Positions 11,372 through 22,016 of a DNA stretch of 64,000 nt are shown here, in pieces. This DNA is from Macrophomina tecta (Eukaryota; Ascomycota; Dothideomycetes; Botryosphaeriales; Botryosphaeriaceae): contig JAKSGN010000002.1 in the NCBI GenBank assembly GCA_024180945.1, positions 2,294,001 to 2,358,000 on the forward strand. Reading direction: 5' to 3'. Below the pieces are notes generated by a model that did not search any database, had not been told where the DNA came from, and worked only from the letters and a program-made list of their open reading frames with translations. Position 1 is the stretch's first letter. Every line of letters begins with the position of its first letter. A program made the position numbers and the translations under genes.

Positions 11372-12143
11372 ATGGCAGACGAGCCCAATGCTGCCGTGGC
11401 ATTTGAAGCCGACACCGGAATGTCCGAAAGCCTGACCATCGCCGATTCTTCTCCACCTGAGGCCACAAAAGGTGCACCACTACTGCCGAGCTTTCGGTAC
11501 GTCACCATCGCATTCACCTCAAAGCTTTTCCCCCTCATACTTTTACAAGAGCAACAGGCTGAGCCACATTGTCACTTCAATCAGGCTTGTGTCTGGCGAG
11601 GTTTTTACGGCCTACACCGGCCCTCTCACCTATTGGTCCCCAAAGACACGGGTTCTCCTGGAAGGCGGCACCAACGGCTGAAGCTCGACGCGGAACCGCA
11701 CATCATACGGGGCTTCCTTCACTGGGCTTACATAGGTGGCCTCCCTCGAGCGAAGGTTGATGGCCCGGACTTCAAGGCGTATGAGACTATCGGTGAAGGC
11801 AAAGCGGCCGAACTCCGCTGCCCAGACCGTTACTGCCGCCAGCAGAATGACGCGCAACCCCTCGATCTGTACATCTTAACCATGCACTTCGACAATCGCA
11901 AGTTGCGTAACCAGGCACTCGATGTCATTTTCGAGTTCAACGGGGGGGAGACGGTGTGTGGATATCTATAGTCGCACTTTCCGGAAATGCACTGATGATT
12001 TTGTTGAAGAGTTATTGTGCAAGATGCTTCCCAGCAAGTTCGTCATGGCCATGCTGCCCAGAAGGGTCGATAAGGCCTCTGGACGGAAGGAGCCGTTGAT
12101 TGCTTGTGGTCACCCCGAGCATGAAATCAAAGAGGACAAGTGA
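11372..12143 (+). pseudogene. Frameshifted BTB/POZ gene
   Basis: The start MADEPNAAVAFEADTG is followed by an intron (11498 GTACGT to about 11559 CAACAG). The next stretch, SHIVTSIRLVSGEVFTAYTG-PLTYWSP, is a BTB core like that of the neighbour (VIVG-EAFVAYSDLLSYYSP). The frame then breaks near 11681, where the reading changes to KLDAEPHIIRGFLHWAYIGG, and again in a G7 run near 11941, after which VDIYSRTFRKCTDDFVEELL continues in a third frame to a TGA at 12141-12143. No splice pair accounts for either break. Compared with the neighbour about 20 residues are also missing after the second break. I read it as a decaying paralogue; sequencing error in the G-run could explain one break but not both. 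Confidence 0.7.
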
Positions 12144-12999
12144 AAAGCTGGGCAAGGGGTGACACCGGATGCGAAATTTGCTATCCCGGTATATACCAGA
12201 GTGCTTGTATCTATGAACAATTCAATAACTGTTTGTGATACATATTAATGCTTAACTCTGCCATCTCCACGCTTCTGTTTGGGGGACTAAATTATCCACG
12301 GTTTGAATTAGCACAAACTGGGCAAATTCGAGCGGAGACATCTGAACGGGCATGCTTTGGCTCTGCAATAACGAATTCAACATAACTGCCTTTCACTGAT
12401 ATCCTCTCCTGGCCTCTCGAAGACCACTCCAAGTGCAATACGGTATCAGATTCACAGGATAGAGCCATCAAACCAAGTGCAGGACGCAATATAGAGATTC
12501 CTATCCAACCCAAAAGGCAGAAAAGCGAGCAACTAAATATTCAAAACGACGGCTGGTATAGTGTAAGGGTATAATTCCGGTTTGATCTCCAGCCTCTCAA
12601 GTGCACACAACATTGACGAACACACAACAACTCAAAACAGAAAAGAGAGGACAAACCATGAAGCGAGAAATAAGGAAGACCCTTGGGCCGGTATCGCACT
12701 CAATCCCATCCCATCAGAAAATGACCCATCGAAAGCTCCCGGTTCCAATCTTCCCTTTCCTTCAACGGAGAAAAAGATGCCAAAAACAGATCCCAGTCGT
12801 GTGCGCGCGCCCATGTGTGTGTGCATACTTCAAACCGCTGATACTCAAGTTGTCAAACAGCACAACGCCCGCACCAAGAGCAGAAAACATACATTATGAA
12901 CGCCTTCTTCCAGAATTAGGCAACCTCTTGAATATTAGCCGGATGCGTCTGGGGTCGCTCGGCAGAATGAAGCGTAGCGAAAAGAAAACGGTCCCCAGT
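12144..12999. other. Noncoding region between two gene 3' ends
   Basis: Probable 3' UTRs of the BTB pseudogene and of the minus-strand gene ending at 13000. Overlapping ORFs here have no motifs. Confidence 0.5.
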
Positions 13000-14417
13000 T
13001 TAGTTGCTGTCCATAGCAACTTCATGTTCTCTCATCAAAACGCCACTCACGGGCGTCTTGACAGTGTCGCCGTTCATAGAGGTGTTAACGTCGGCATCAT
13101 CGTGATCGTAATCGTTATTCTCTTTATCCAACTCCTCATGCTCCTCGATGTCGTCGTCCTCGCGCCTGTTACTACTCCGGCGGCTGCCCATGCGGCCGGG
13201 GCCAGAGGGATACACCGGGCTGGCGAGGGGGCTGACGGCGGGGCCGCCGATACCCGTATTGACGCTGCCAGCGAGGCTCTCGGCGCGGCCGTGGCCGTGG
13301 AGGCCGCTGCGCACGCTGCCGTTCTCGACCCCTTGCTTGGCCGCGTAGTAGCTGTTGCGCTCCGAGTTGAGCGCGCCGGGCGCGGCGCCCGACGACGAAT
13401 ACACGCTCGCCCGCTCCGCGCTGGCCACGCCTCCTACGCCCGGCCGCGGCTGCGTCTGGTATATTCCGCCCGTCGCGCCCGCGCTCCCGGCGTCGACGTT
13501 GCCGCCCAGGACTGACAGCGGCAGCGACTCGCGGCTGCCACCCCACACCGAGGACGGCGCGAGCGCGCGAACCGACGCGTTGGTGTCCAGGGAATTCCGA
13601 CGGCGGCGTTTCGAGGATGAGGCGAGCGTCATTATCGAGGCGTTGTCGGAGAGTATGTTTCCGGCGGTAGCCGCCTGGTAGGTGTGCGGGTGGGGCTGCA
13701 GGTGCGCAGGCACGGCGGAGGCGGGCGAGACGGGGTATTGGTGGGAGAAGTGCACGCTCTGCGGGTGCAGGGTGTTTTGCGGGGCGGTGGTCGTGGAGGC
13801 GCCGTTCAGTAAGGCCGAGGGGGCGGTCGATTGTATGGTGGTGAGGGTGGTCGTCAGGGAGCGCTCGGAGTGATTAGGCGAGGAGAAGGTGCTGTTGCAG
13901 CCGCCATCGCGCGAGCTCAAGGCGCCGCCTCTGGTATTGCTCGTCTCGGCCTTGGACTGTCCTGCATCCGAGTATATTGTCTCCGGATTCGTCGCGAGGG
14001 TCGGGGCGGCCGATTTGACGGGCTGGCCCTGCTCGATATCGTCGTCAGAGGCGTCCGACTCGTAGCTCTCGCGGCGCGAAACGGGCTCAGAGAAGGAGGA
14101 GTGGCCATTCGCGCTGGTGGCAGCGGGGGCCGGGCGGTGCAGGTGGCCAGACTCGGGGTACGGGTTGTTCTTGAGGGCGGTCTTGTTCTTCTTGCCGGAG
14201 GGCTGCGGGGCACTGTTGGAGGAGCCTTTGAGGTTTGCGACGCGCTTGATCCAGGCGGCGAAGGGGCGGCGGCGGGAATGACGGTCTTTCATGGCTTGGT
14301 GAGCAGGGTTGGGCGCAGGTGGAATTTGAGGTGTTTGGGCCGGATACGGACGCGCTCTTGGGCATGGGCGGATTTAGGCTTACCTTGCGGGCTGGGAGCT
14401 GGCTCGGCGGTCGCCAT
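13000..14417 (-). CDS. Conserved low-complexity fungal protein, 442 aa ('polycystin-like' in some annotations)
   Basis: Exon 1 is 14417-14384 (MATAEPAPSPQ) and exon 2 is 14294-13000; the intron runs from GTAAGC to CACCAAG. The mature N-terminus reads KDRHSRRRPFAAWIKRVANLK, a strongly basic conserved block in this family as I recall it. A long Ser/Ala/Gly/Pro-rich region follows, with two further recognisable blocks: SNDASIMTLASSSKRRRRNS-like (residues about 230-250) and ALAPSSVWGGSRESLPLSVLGG. The C-terminus is acidic (REDDDIEEHEELDKENNDYDHDD). Orthologues are sometimes labelled Ca2+-modulated nonselective cation channel polycystin, but I see no membrane segment, so that name is not supported. 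It is divergent from MLH3 across about 600 bp. Confidence 0.8.
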
Positions 14418-15016
14418 CTTGGCACCCCGGTCAGTGACGGTCGCCGTTGGGGATGTTCACTGCGAGCGTGGGAGCGAGTCTGGAGGTGCGGTCCGCCTCA
14501 GGTAACGATGGGGAGACGGGCGCTGAGCGCTGCGCACAGCGAGTCCGTGACTGCGGCGCCCGGTGCGGATCGACCGACCGCATGCAGCCTCGAGCGGCCT
14601 CCAGGGCCTCAGTGTGATCGCCAAGCCTCTCCGAGACACGCTCCTCCACGCCCTCCACCCCCACCTCCACAGCGAACCGCCGAGCCGCGCGCCAGCTGGG
14701 TCTCTCGAAGCCGTACGCGTTGCGCTGCGCAAGGACGAGTCTGGCCCGCCGCCCGCTGCTGCAGCGCCGCAAAGTCAGCGCGGGCGCCAGTGCGTCTGCG
14801 CTTGCGTCATACCTTGAAACAGCCTCGTCGATTCGTACTCCATAAATTCGCCTCCAGTTTTCCTCTCGGTCCTGCGCAAGCTTCGCGCCGCTCATTTGCC
14901 GGCACGACTCGCTCCGCCGTCCGCCCGTTCGCCGCTGCGCCGCCCTCCGCCCCAGCAGCAGCCACTCTGCAACCTCACGAGCCGACGCCGACTAGCTTTC
15001 CCGCATTCTGGTCTCT
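14418..15016. promoter_or_regulatory. GC-rich divergent promoter region
   Basis: About 600 bp between two divergent start codons, very GC-rich and pyrimidine-skewed toward the MLH3 start. It must hold both promoters and leaders. Long ORFs here on both strands are composition artefacts. Confidence 0.5.
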
Positions 15017-18000
15017 ATGAATCTTGAGCCTCAGCAACATGTGAATCTCCGCCAGCGCTCTCAGCGGCCAATCGCCCCCCTGCCTCCAGACGTAGTCGCC
15101 CAGATAAAGTCTTCCACTGCAATCACGAGCCTCACTGCAGCGGTACTGGGTCTAGTCCAGAACTCCCTTGATTCGGGTGCTACCAAGATCGAGATTTCGG
15201 TAGATGCTCGGCGTGGTGGATGCACGGTGGAGGACAATGGTCTTGGAATCCTCCCTTCGGAGTTCAGAGAAGAGGGCGGCCTCGGGAAACCGTATTGTGA
15301 GTCTCACCCGGTGGGCGTGTTTCGCTAGAGCTCACATCAGCCAGGCACTTCCAGGCATAACAGCGATGAATTAGTTTATGGTCGGCACGGAACCTTCCTT
15401 GCATCTTTGGCGGCCTTGTCCCTCCTGACGATTACGTCGCATCACTGTCAGTTTCAGTCACACAACACCGTTACTCTGCATCGATCCCAAGTCATCGCTC
15501 GTCATCTCCCTGCTCCTCGTCAGCATGAATTGACCTTCCGTGATCATGGCACCCGCGTCACTGTCAGAGATCTTTTTGGCACCATGCCGGTGCGTGTAAA
15601 GCAGCGCGCTACTCTCCTAGATGATCGAGCCGAGCAAGAACGTCAATGGGAATCACTTAAGAAACTCATCACCGGATTGTTGCTTGCATGGCAAACTCCG
15701 GTGTCTCTCCGTGTCCGAGATCTGGAAAGCACCCGAACCCTTAGCTTGATTGCGAACCATAAGCAGCCTGTCTCAGTGGCCGAGAGACTTTCTTGGAACG
15801 AGAGAAAGGTGCATGCTGCGCTACGGCCCCTTGTTGCTACTCTGTCTCAAGCCTCTTATATTGCACCGGATGAATGGAGTTCCTGGGTACCCGCTTCCGC
15901 CTCCACGGATTCAATTACGATCAATGGCGCCATCTCTGTGAAGCCTGCACCAACCAAATCCGTTCAGTTTTTCTCAGTAGGCATCAGGCCAATATTCTCC
16001 AACGAAGGCCACAACGAACTGTTCGATGAAATCAATCGTCTATTCAACAACTCCAGCTTCGGGGTGGTCGAAGATGACCCCGAGCTTGATGAAAGAGAAA
16101 AGGAACGCCGGCTACAAGACAAACGGCACAAAACAGACGGACCAACGAAGAGGCAACTCAGAAGTGGCCGCAAAGGAATCGACCGATGGCCCAAGTTCTA
16201 TCTACATGTCCGTATTGTGGATGGCGATGCCAACGAGGACGAGGTTCTGGACTCGGAATCGAAGCTACATTCCATCTTGGAGGTTCTGCGGGCAATGGTT
16301 ACTCAATGGCTCCAAGTCCATAATTTTCGTCCTCGCTCTCGACAGCCAAGAAATATCGGAAGCAGGCCAGAATCCGTCTCAAGCCGTGCTTCGACTCCCA
16401 CATCACAGGATCAAGGATGTTCCCAACCCCTACTCTATCTTGGCGAGGATTCGATTGCCGCGGCAGAAGTAAATTCGTTCACGAGCAAGAAACGAAAGAG
16501 ATCCAGTGAAAGGCCAAATAACCTGAACCCCGCGACTAACCCGAATGGCATGCTAGTAGCCAGTGATTGGAGTAGAATCAAAAGTGGGAAATCAGCGTTC
16601 TACGAAGATGTTTGGAGTTCCAAAAAGCCCACATCCGTCCCTTTCTCAAATCAGTCTAATTCTCAAACTCCATCAGTTACTGTTTCAGGACCCGGTTCGG
16701 CCCGCGAATCGCCTGGCCAAGGCGGAATTGCTTCCTCGTTCTTTGAGGCAGACCCTGTTATGCCAGGGGAACTCGGGTCGCTTCATCCCCGCGAAAGGAC
16801 ATTGCAGAGTGTGGTTGTTCCCGACCGCACGAAATTCGACGAAACAGGCCCCAAACCTACCAAAACATCTGATCATGATGCATCAATCAAATGGACCGAT
16901 CCGCACACGAATGAGACTTACACTATCAACTCCCGCACGGGGACGATCATGGACAACGAAGCGCGCCAATGTGGATCAGCGCCGTCGTCCCCATCAAGAA
17001 TACCGGCAAGCATAGCGGGAAGGTTCAGCAAAGCTTTGAGTCTCTCGCGCAAACCTGCAACTGCTCCCAGTCAAAGCGGGGGCCAGCCGTGGCTGGAAAA
17101 CTTCCTGGCACACTGGAACAACCCTGTCTTCCGTCCACAAACCTCCACCATACGAAAGATCACTCTACCTGAACTCAGTGACAAAGCAAACGCACTGCTC
17201 CACAGCCACAATGGACACAGTTCCCATACTGAAATTGGGCAAGCATTCGCCGAGGTCTCCGCGCTCGGCCAGAACAAACTCTCGAAGCAGGGACTGAGAA
17301 AAGCCGAAGTGGTGGCCCAAGTCGACAGAAAGTTTATTTTGGTAGCCATGGAAGCAACCAAACCTACCGCTGCAACTGTTCATGATTGTTCAATGATTCA
17401 GCCCAAGAGGCTGCTGGTCATTATTGACCAGCATGCTGCCGACGAGCGTTGCCGGGTTGAAGAGCTTTTCGCTGAGCTCTGTTTACCCCGGTCAGCTGAA
17501 GATGGGGAATGCCGCTCCGAGCTCGGTCACATGTCACGCATCAAGACGAGTGTCCTGTCTGACGCCATGTATTTCGAGGTATCGGCCGAAGAAGCGCGCC
17601 TGTTGGAAATGTATGCGGGATATTTCGCGGATTGGGGCATCGTCTACGACCTCAACAAATCCGGCGCTCGACAAATTCTGATGGTTAGGACGCTACCGCC
17701 AGGCGTGTCAGAACGATGTCAGGCAGACCCGAAGCTGGTGCTGTCCCTCCTTCGCTCCGAAACTTGGAGGCTAGCAGACGATCGCACGCAATCGGCGGCG
17801 GCGGCGGCGGCGGCCAGGCGCACAAACAATCCCGCCGCCCCGGAGCTCGGATCGATGAAAACTAAGACAGAGCCGCATTCCTGGCTCGCTGAAATGGGCT
17901 CGTGCCCGCGGGGCATATTGGAGCTACTGAACTCTCGGGCTTGCAGGAGCGCCGTCATGTTCAACGACAAGCTGTCGGTGGCGCAGTGCGAGGATGTGGT

Positions 18001-18256
18001 GACGCGCCTTGCGAGATGCGCTTTCCCTTTCCAATGCGCGCATGGGAGGCCCAGCATGGTGCCACTGGTCGACCTGGAGACCGCAGCGGTGGAGCAAGGG
18101 AGAGACGAGACCTTTAAAGACCCCGGGTACGAAGTGGCCGGGGGCCTGGGGCAACTGGGAGGGTCTGGTGCGGCAGGCGGACTACCGGAGGGGAAAAGCG
18201 GGTTCGTGGAGGCGTTTAAACGCTGGCGGCAGGGAGACGGCGCGCGGGCGCGATGA
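15017..18256 (+). CDS. mlh3: DNA mismatch repair protein MLH3 (MutL family), 1063 aa, two exons
   Basis: Exon 1 is 15017-15296 and exon 2 is 15345-18256, with a 48-nt intron (GTGAGT...GCCAG) whose joint gives GLGKPYCTSRHNSDELVYG. The N-terminal GHKL ATPase shows NSLDSGATKIEIS (about 49-61), VEDNGLGI (71-78) and the TS-R...YGRHGTFLASLAAL block. A long variable linker follows. The C-terminal endonuclease domain has DQHAADERCRVE starting at residue 788, matching the MutL metal-binding DQHA(X)2E(X)4E motif, then ACRSAVMFND from residue 959 and FQCAHGRPSMVPL, the MLH3/PMS zinc-site motif. MLH3 pairs with MLH1; MutLgamma nicks DNA in meiotic crossover formation and assists mismatch repair. The residue aligned with the catalytic Glu of motif I is Gly45. 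A poly-Ala run (A7) lies in the C-terminal part. Confidence 0.95.
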
Positions 18257-20048
18257 AGAATGGCCAGGACGCAAGCAGCTTTAATCCTACAGGCGGCGCG
18301 GCGCGGGCGCTATTCTACGACGTGCATTAGGGTGTGGAACGGGCGGCCTTGCAGAGGATGAGCACCCTGGGGGCTTTTTTCTTCACAGGCGAGATATGCA
18401 GAGGCGACGTGGGTGGTGAGTGGTGAGCAGGATACCCAGCACGGGGAAGACAGGAGCATGCATGCAACCAACAGTAGCGGGCGCCGGCGTCGACGGGACG
18501 ATCGAGAACTAGCGCGGCAGGCTGGCGCGGATGTTGCGAGGTGATTGGCCGGGGCCGCCAGGGTGGAAGATCGCTATCCGCAAGCTTTCCGCAAGTCGGC
18601 GTTTTTACCATGGCCAAATTAGGCCGGGCGTGTGGAGTTGGGGGGGTGTTGCTGGCGATGCGTGCGGACGTGGGTGCGGATGCGGATGCGGCCGCAGTGC
18701 TGGGGAGGAATTGGCTAGCTAGCGAAGAGCGGTGGACGCGGAGGGTGTTTGTTGGTGGTGCAGGCGGCCAGCACTGAAGGGAAAGTGGAGAGTCGCGTCA
18801 AGCTGGCATCAATCGGCGGGCACACTAGGGCCAAAGCAAGAGGAAGGCTACGGCGTTGAGTCGGCGGGCAGCAGTCAGAGGTTGAGAAGCATGGCGGAGG
18901 CCTGCCCGGGCGCAGCGGCATAAAGCGTCGCAGGAGCGAGACGGCGCCGGGCACGTTTGCCGCACGGAATTGAGTTTCATGGTGTCGCAAACGCGCGTTT
19001 TGAGGGCCTGAGGCCGATGACAGCTATCGCGTATCCACTTTTATGACATGGCTGCCGAGCTGCACAGCTGGGCGCGAGCGCCGCGGGTGTGCGGTCGCCG
19101 GAGCCACGCCTGCGCCGCTGGAATGCGGGCAGGCAGCAGCACCCGCGGGGTGGTTGCTCGACGACCAGCGCTGCGCTGCGTGCGGTGCGGCGCGGTGCCG
19201 CCAGTGTGCGGCGCAGGGCAGGCAGGGCTCGCGGACAGGGCGCGGTTTCCGTGCGACTGCCATTCCGCATTCTCGAAGCATCATCCATCACGTACGCCAA
19301 CAGGGCGAGCTCAGCGGCGCACGGCTCAGCTTGGCCCCTGACGCATCCAATGGCGTGCCGCATCGCCGCTGGCCCCCCTGCTCTGCCGCCCAGGCATCGG
19401 CCGCTCGCTCGTCGCTCAATCTCCAGCTGCCACCCCATCTCTCTTCCCAAACCCTCCCGCCGCCGCAGCAACAGCAATCGCCCACGCCCAACGACACCTG
19501 TTCCCTCCCCCCAGCGCCAGCCTCGCTCGCCCGCCCGCCCGCAGCACTCCTTCTGCAGCGCGCCCGCCTGCTCTATTATTTCTGCTTTTGCGCCCCGCGC
19601 GCCTAATCGCCGAGCTTTTCCGTTTTCTCCCGCTATCTGCGGTTCCCCCCCCCCCCCGGGCTCTCCCAAGCTCGCCCTGCTGCTGAGGAGCTCTGTCCTC
19701 CGCCGCTGCTGCACCACCGCCTCCCGCCCACCGCCCGCAGCTACCGTGTTGGCCACCACGCCCTCCGCCCACACTGCACGCTGCACCGCCAACCGGCCCT
19801 TCTCTTCTCTCCACTCTTTGGCGATCTGCGCCCAGCAACTTTAATATCTGAGCTCCCTCTTGCCCCCCCTAACCCGCCCGCTGCCTCGCAATCCGCCCGC
19901 TGCCGAGACATCGTCACCGCTTTGCGACACCCAACGTCGCGTCGCGCAACAACCGCATCCGTCCTCACCACCCCAGCCCCCACGCCCACCACCGCTGCTC
20001 ACGCCTTCAGATGACCGTTGCATCGCGGTCGCAACCCCTCACCACGCC
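18257..20048. other. GC-rich intergenic region and probable long 5' leader of the AHC1-like gene
   Basis: No gene recognised. The last about 700 bp are strongly C-rich with CAACAG/CCACC-type pyrimidine-purine alternation, typical of a filamentous-fungal 5' leader. An in-frame ATG at 19860 would extend the following gene by 63 Pro/Ser-rich residues, which I treat as leader. Confidence 0.45.
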
Positions 20049-22016
20049 ATGCAGTCGATGTTCCGCCTATCATGGGGCACCGAGAACCCGGCTATGGACA
20101 AGGCCCAGTTCCACCAGGTCAAGCAGCAGCGCCCCGTCGTCGATATCCCGCTACTAAGCAAGCTAAAGCGGAAGAGGACCGACAGTCCGGAGCCGTGCCA
20201 GCCTGCCTATGCCCCGCAGCATGTTCCCAAGAAGTGGAAATACGCCGACGGCAACGCCGTGTGCCCGGTGGTTGAGATAGGGAAGCCTGAGAGACCCGTT
20301 GTGGATGCCGCGACGCCTGCACTTGCACCTCTCCCGCACGTCAAGAGCTCGGGAAAGCCCAGCGACGCGTCCGCGCCTGGAAACGAAGCGAAGCCGCTGG
20401 AAGTCAAGCTCGAAGGCGCGGACTCAATGCCTACAACAAAGTCGCCTCCGACCTCGCAGCCGAGCTCCACGACTCAGGAGCAGTCCTCAGCAGCACCCTC
20501 CAGCACTTTCGAGGCGGATCCGACCGCCTACTCGCCACTGCAAACGGCGATCGAGACGCATTTCAACCAGGAGATTCTGCTCAAGCACAACGAGCTTCGT
20601 TTGATTGAGCAGGAGCTCGCCAAGTGCCAGATCGCATTGGAGCAGCTGCGCCGCTGTCAGCTGATTCCGTATCCTGGAACGGATGCGGCATCTACAGACG
20701 TCAGTTGCGGCGTGGGTCCTGCGCTGCAACCTCGGCAAGGCTTCACGACTCCCGAGCAGCCTGCTCCCTGGGGCGTGACGGATGGCCCGTACAGTCGCCA
20801 CTACGCGAAATGGCTTATTCCGGATCCCAAGTTTGACTCTGTCCCGGTCGCGAGCTTGCACGCCGGTGGCCGCTCGCACGGTGGCCTATCCGAGGGACGC
20901 GCGACTCGGGGAAGTCTAGCCGAGCTCCCGATGGCTGGCAAATCGCGATCGTCACGTGCTTCCGCTGGGTCGAAGCTCCAAGCTCTGGGCGACCCTTCGG
21001 CTCCCAAGATCGATCCCTTGCTGCACAAGCGTTCGACCGACGGCAAATGGGTGCGCCTGTTCTGCCACCACCCCGACTGCCGGCACAGCAACTTTTCCAA
21101 CACCCAGGGCTTCCTAAACCACTGCCGCATCAAGCACAACCAGAAGTTCGAGAGCCACGACCAGGCTGCCGTCGAGTGCGGTATCCCTGTCGACGTCAAC
21201 GAGATGGGTGTTGTGTTGCCTAACAGCGAAGCCACTCCCGCCGCTCCCGCCGCTACTGCTGCCCCCAATCTCAACGGACCCTTTGTTCACCCGCTCATCA
21301 AGTCAAACCCCCCAACCAAGTCCAAGCCCCTACCTCCACGTGCGTTGCCGAAGAAGGATGCTCCTGTCGCTTCCGCAAATGTGCAGACTCCGGATGCCAA
21401 GCCTAAGTTGCCAAGCTCTTCATTTGTGCCCTCGCCGCAAACCCCTTATATAAACAGTCTATTGCAAAAGCAGGGGTTTGCCGGTGACCTGAACCAACTT
21501 GTAGACTTTGCTCGCACCAAAGTTGACCTTGCCGAAATGGACACCGAGGATAGCGATGAAGATGCCGAGCAATCTCCGGTTATTGCTCCGAAATCTACTG
21601 CTTCCGTCAAAAAGGGTTCGTCTGATGCCACCCCTCGCGGTCCGCCGCTTAGTCGTCTGCCGGCTCGCGGCGGAATGGCACCGGCCTCCCTTGCTACCAC
21701 CAGTCTGCACCCGGCTTCCGGCGCTCCTCCCAGGCTTCAGCACAGCAACAGTTCTGCGAGCAGCACTGCTGGTGGCAACTTGGAGTCACCGACCATGGAG
21801 TTGAGCCCTCATACGCTGGACTCCGCGCCCGGGCTTGTCACAGATCACGAGGATGATGACGACGATGAGGAAGATGGTGGCAGCGTAGCCATGCGAGACG
21901 AGGATTACGGTGTTGACAATGTCGTCGTTGAAGATGGTAGTGATGTTGAGAGAGACGCAAGGAGAGCGAAAAGCGTCGAAGGATTCGTGCCCAAGGCCGG
22001 CTCATCGAGGAAGTGA
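20049..22016 (+). CDS. AHC1-like C2H2 zinc-finger protein (ADA histone acetyltransferase complex), about 655 aa
   Basis: Single exon. I chose ATG 20049 (MQSMFRLSWGTENPAMD), where ordered sequence begins; the ATG at 20058 is also possible. Residues about 165-215 hold an amphipathic coiled stretch (FNQEILLKHNELRLIEQ, then ELAKCQIALEQLRRCQ). A block PYSRHYAKWLIPDP and an atypical C2H2 finger follow (RLFCHHPDCRHSNFSNTQGF to LNHCRIKHNQKF, about residues 335-365). This order of coil, KWLIPD and finger is that of fungal AHC1-type proteins, which link the ADA module to the Gcn5 acetyltransferase complex in yeast. The C-terminus is acidic (DHEDDDDDEEDGGS). Nuclear location is expected from the KLKRKR motif near residue 40. 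The family is recognised from motifs only. Confidence 0.8.
   Translation: MQSMFRLSWGTENPAMDKAQFHQVKQQRPVVDIPLLSKLKRKRTDSPEPCQPAYAPQHVPKKWKYADGNAVCPVVEIGKPERPVVDAATPALAPLPHVKSSGKPSDASAPGNEAKPLEVKLEGADSMPTTKSPPTSQPSSTTQEQSSAAPSSTFEADPTAYSPLQTAIETHFNQEILLKHNELRLIEQELAKCQIALEQLRRCQLIPYPGTDAASTDVSCGVGPALQPRQGFTTPEQPAPWGVTDGPYSRHYAKWLIPDPKFDSVPVASLHAGGRSHGGLSEGRATRGSLAELPMAGKSRSSRASAGSKLQALGDPSAPKIDPLLHKRSTDGKWVRLFCHHPDCRHSNFSNTQGFLNHCRIKHNQKFESHDQAAVECGIPVDVNEMGVVLPNSEATPAAPAATAAPNLNGPFVHPLIKSNPPTKSKPLPPRALPKKDAPVASANVQTPDAKPKLPSSSFVPSPQTPYINSLLQKQGFAGDLNQLVDFARTKVDLAEMDTEDSDEDAEQSPVIAPKSTASVKKGSSDATPRGPPLSRLPARGGMAPASLATTSLHPASGAPPRLQHSNSSASSTAGGNLESPTMELSPHTLDSAPGLVTDHEDDDDDEEDGGSVAMRDEDYGVDNVVVEDGSDVERDARRAKSVEGFVPKAGSSRK

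Noticed and set aside
12551..12594. A 44-nt tRNA-like piece: GGCTGG...CCAGCC stem, TATAGTGTAAGGGTATAA D-arm-like text and GGTTTGATCTCC T-loop-like text
   Set aside because: There is no anticodon arm and the length is far too short; probably a coincidence or an old tRNA fragment in a 3' UTR.
19043..19844. Long ORFs of 187-271 codons on both strands
   Set aside because: They overlap in all frames of GC-rich DNA, have Arg/Pro/Ala-biased composition and no motif; best explained as composition of a 5' leader.
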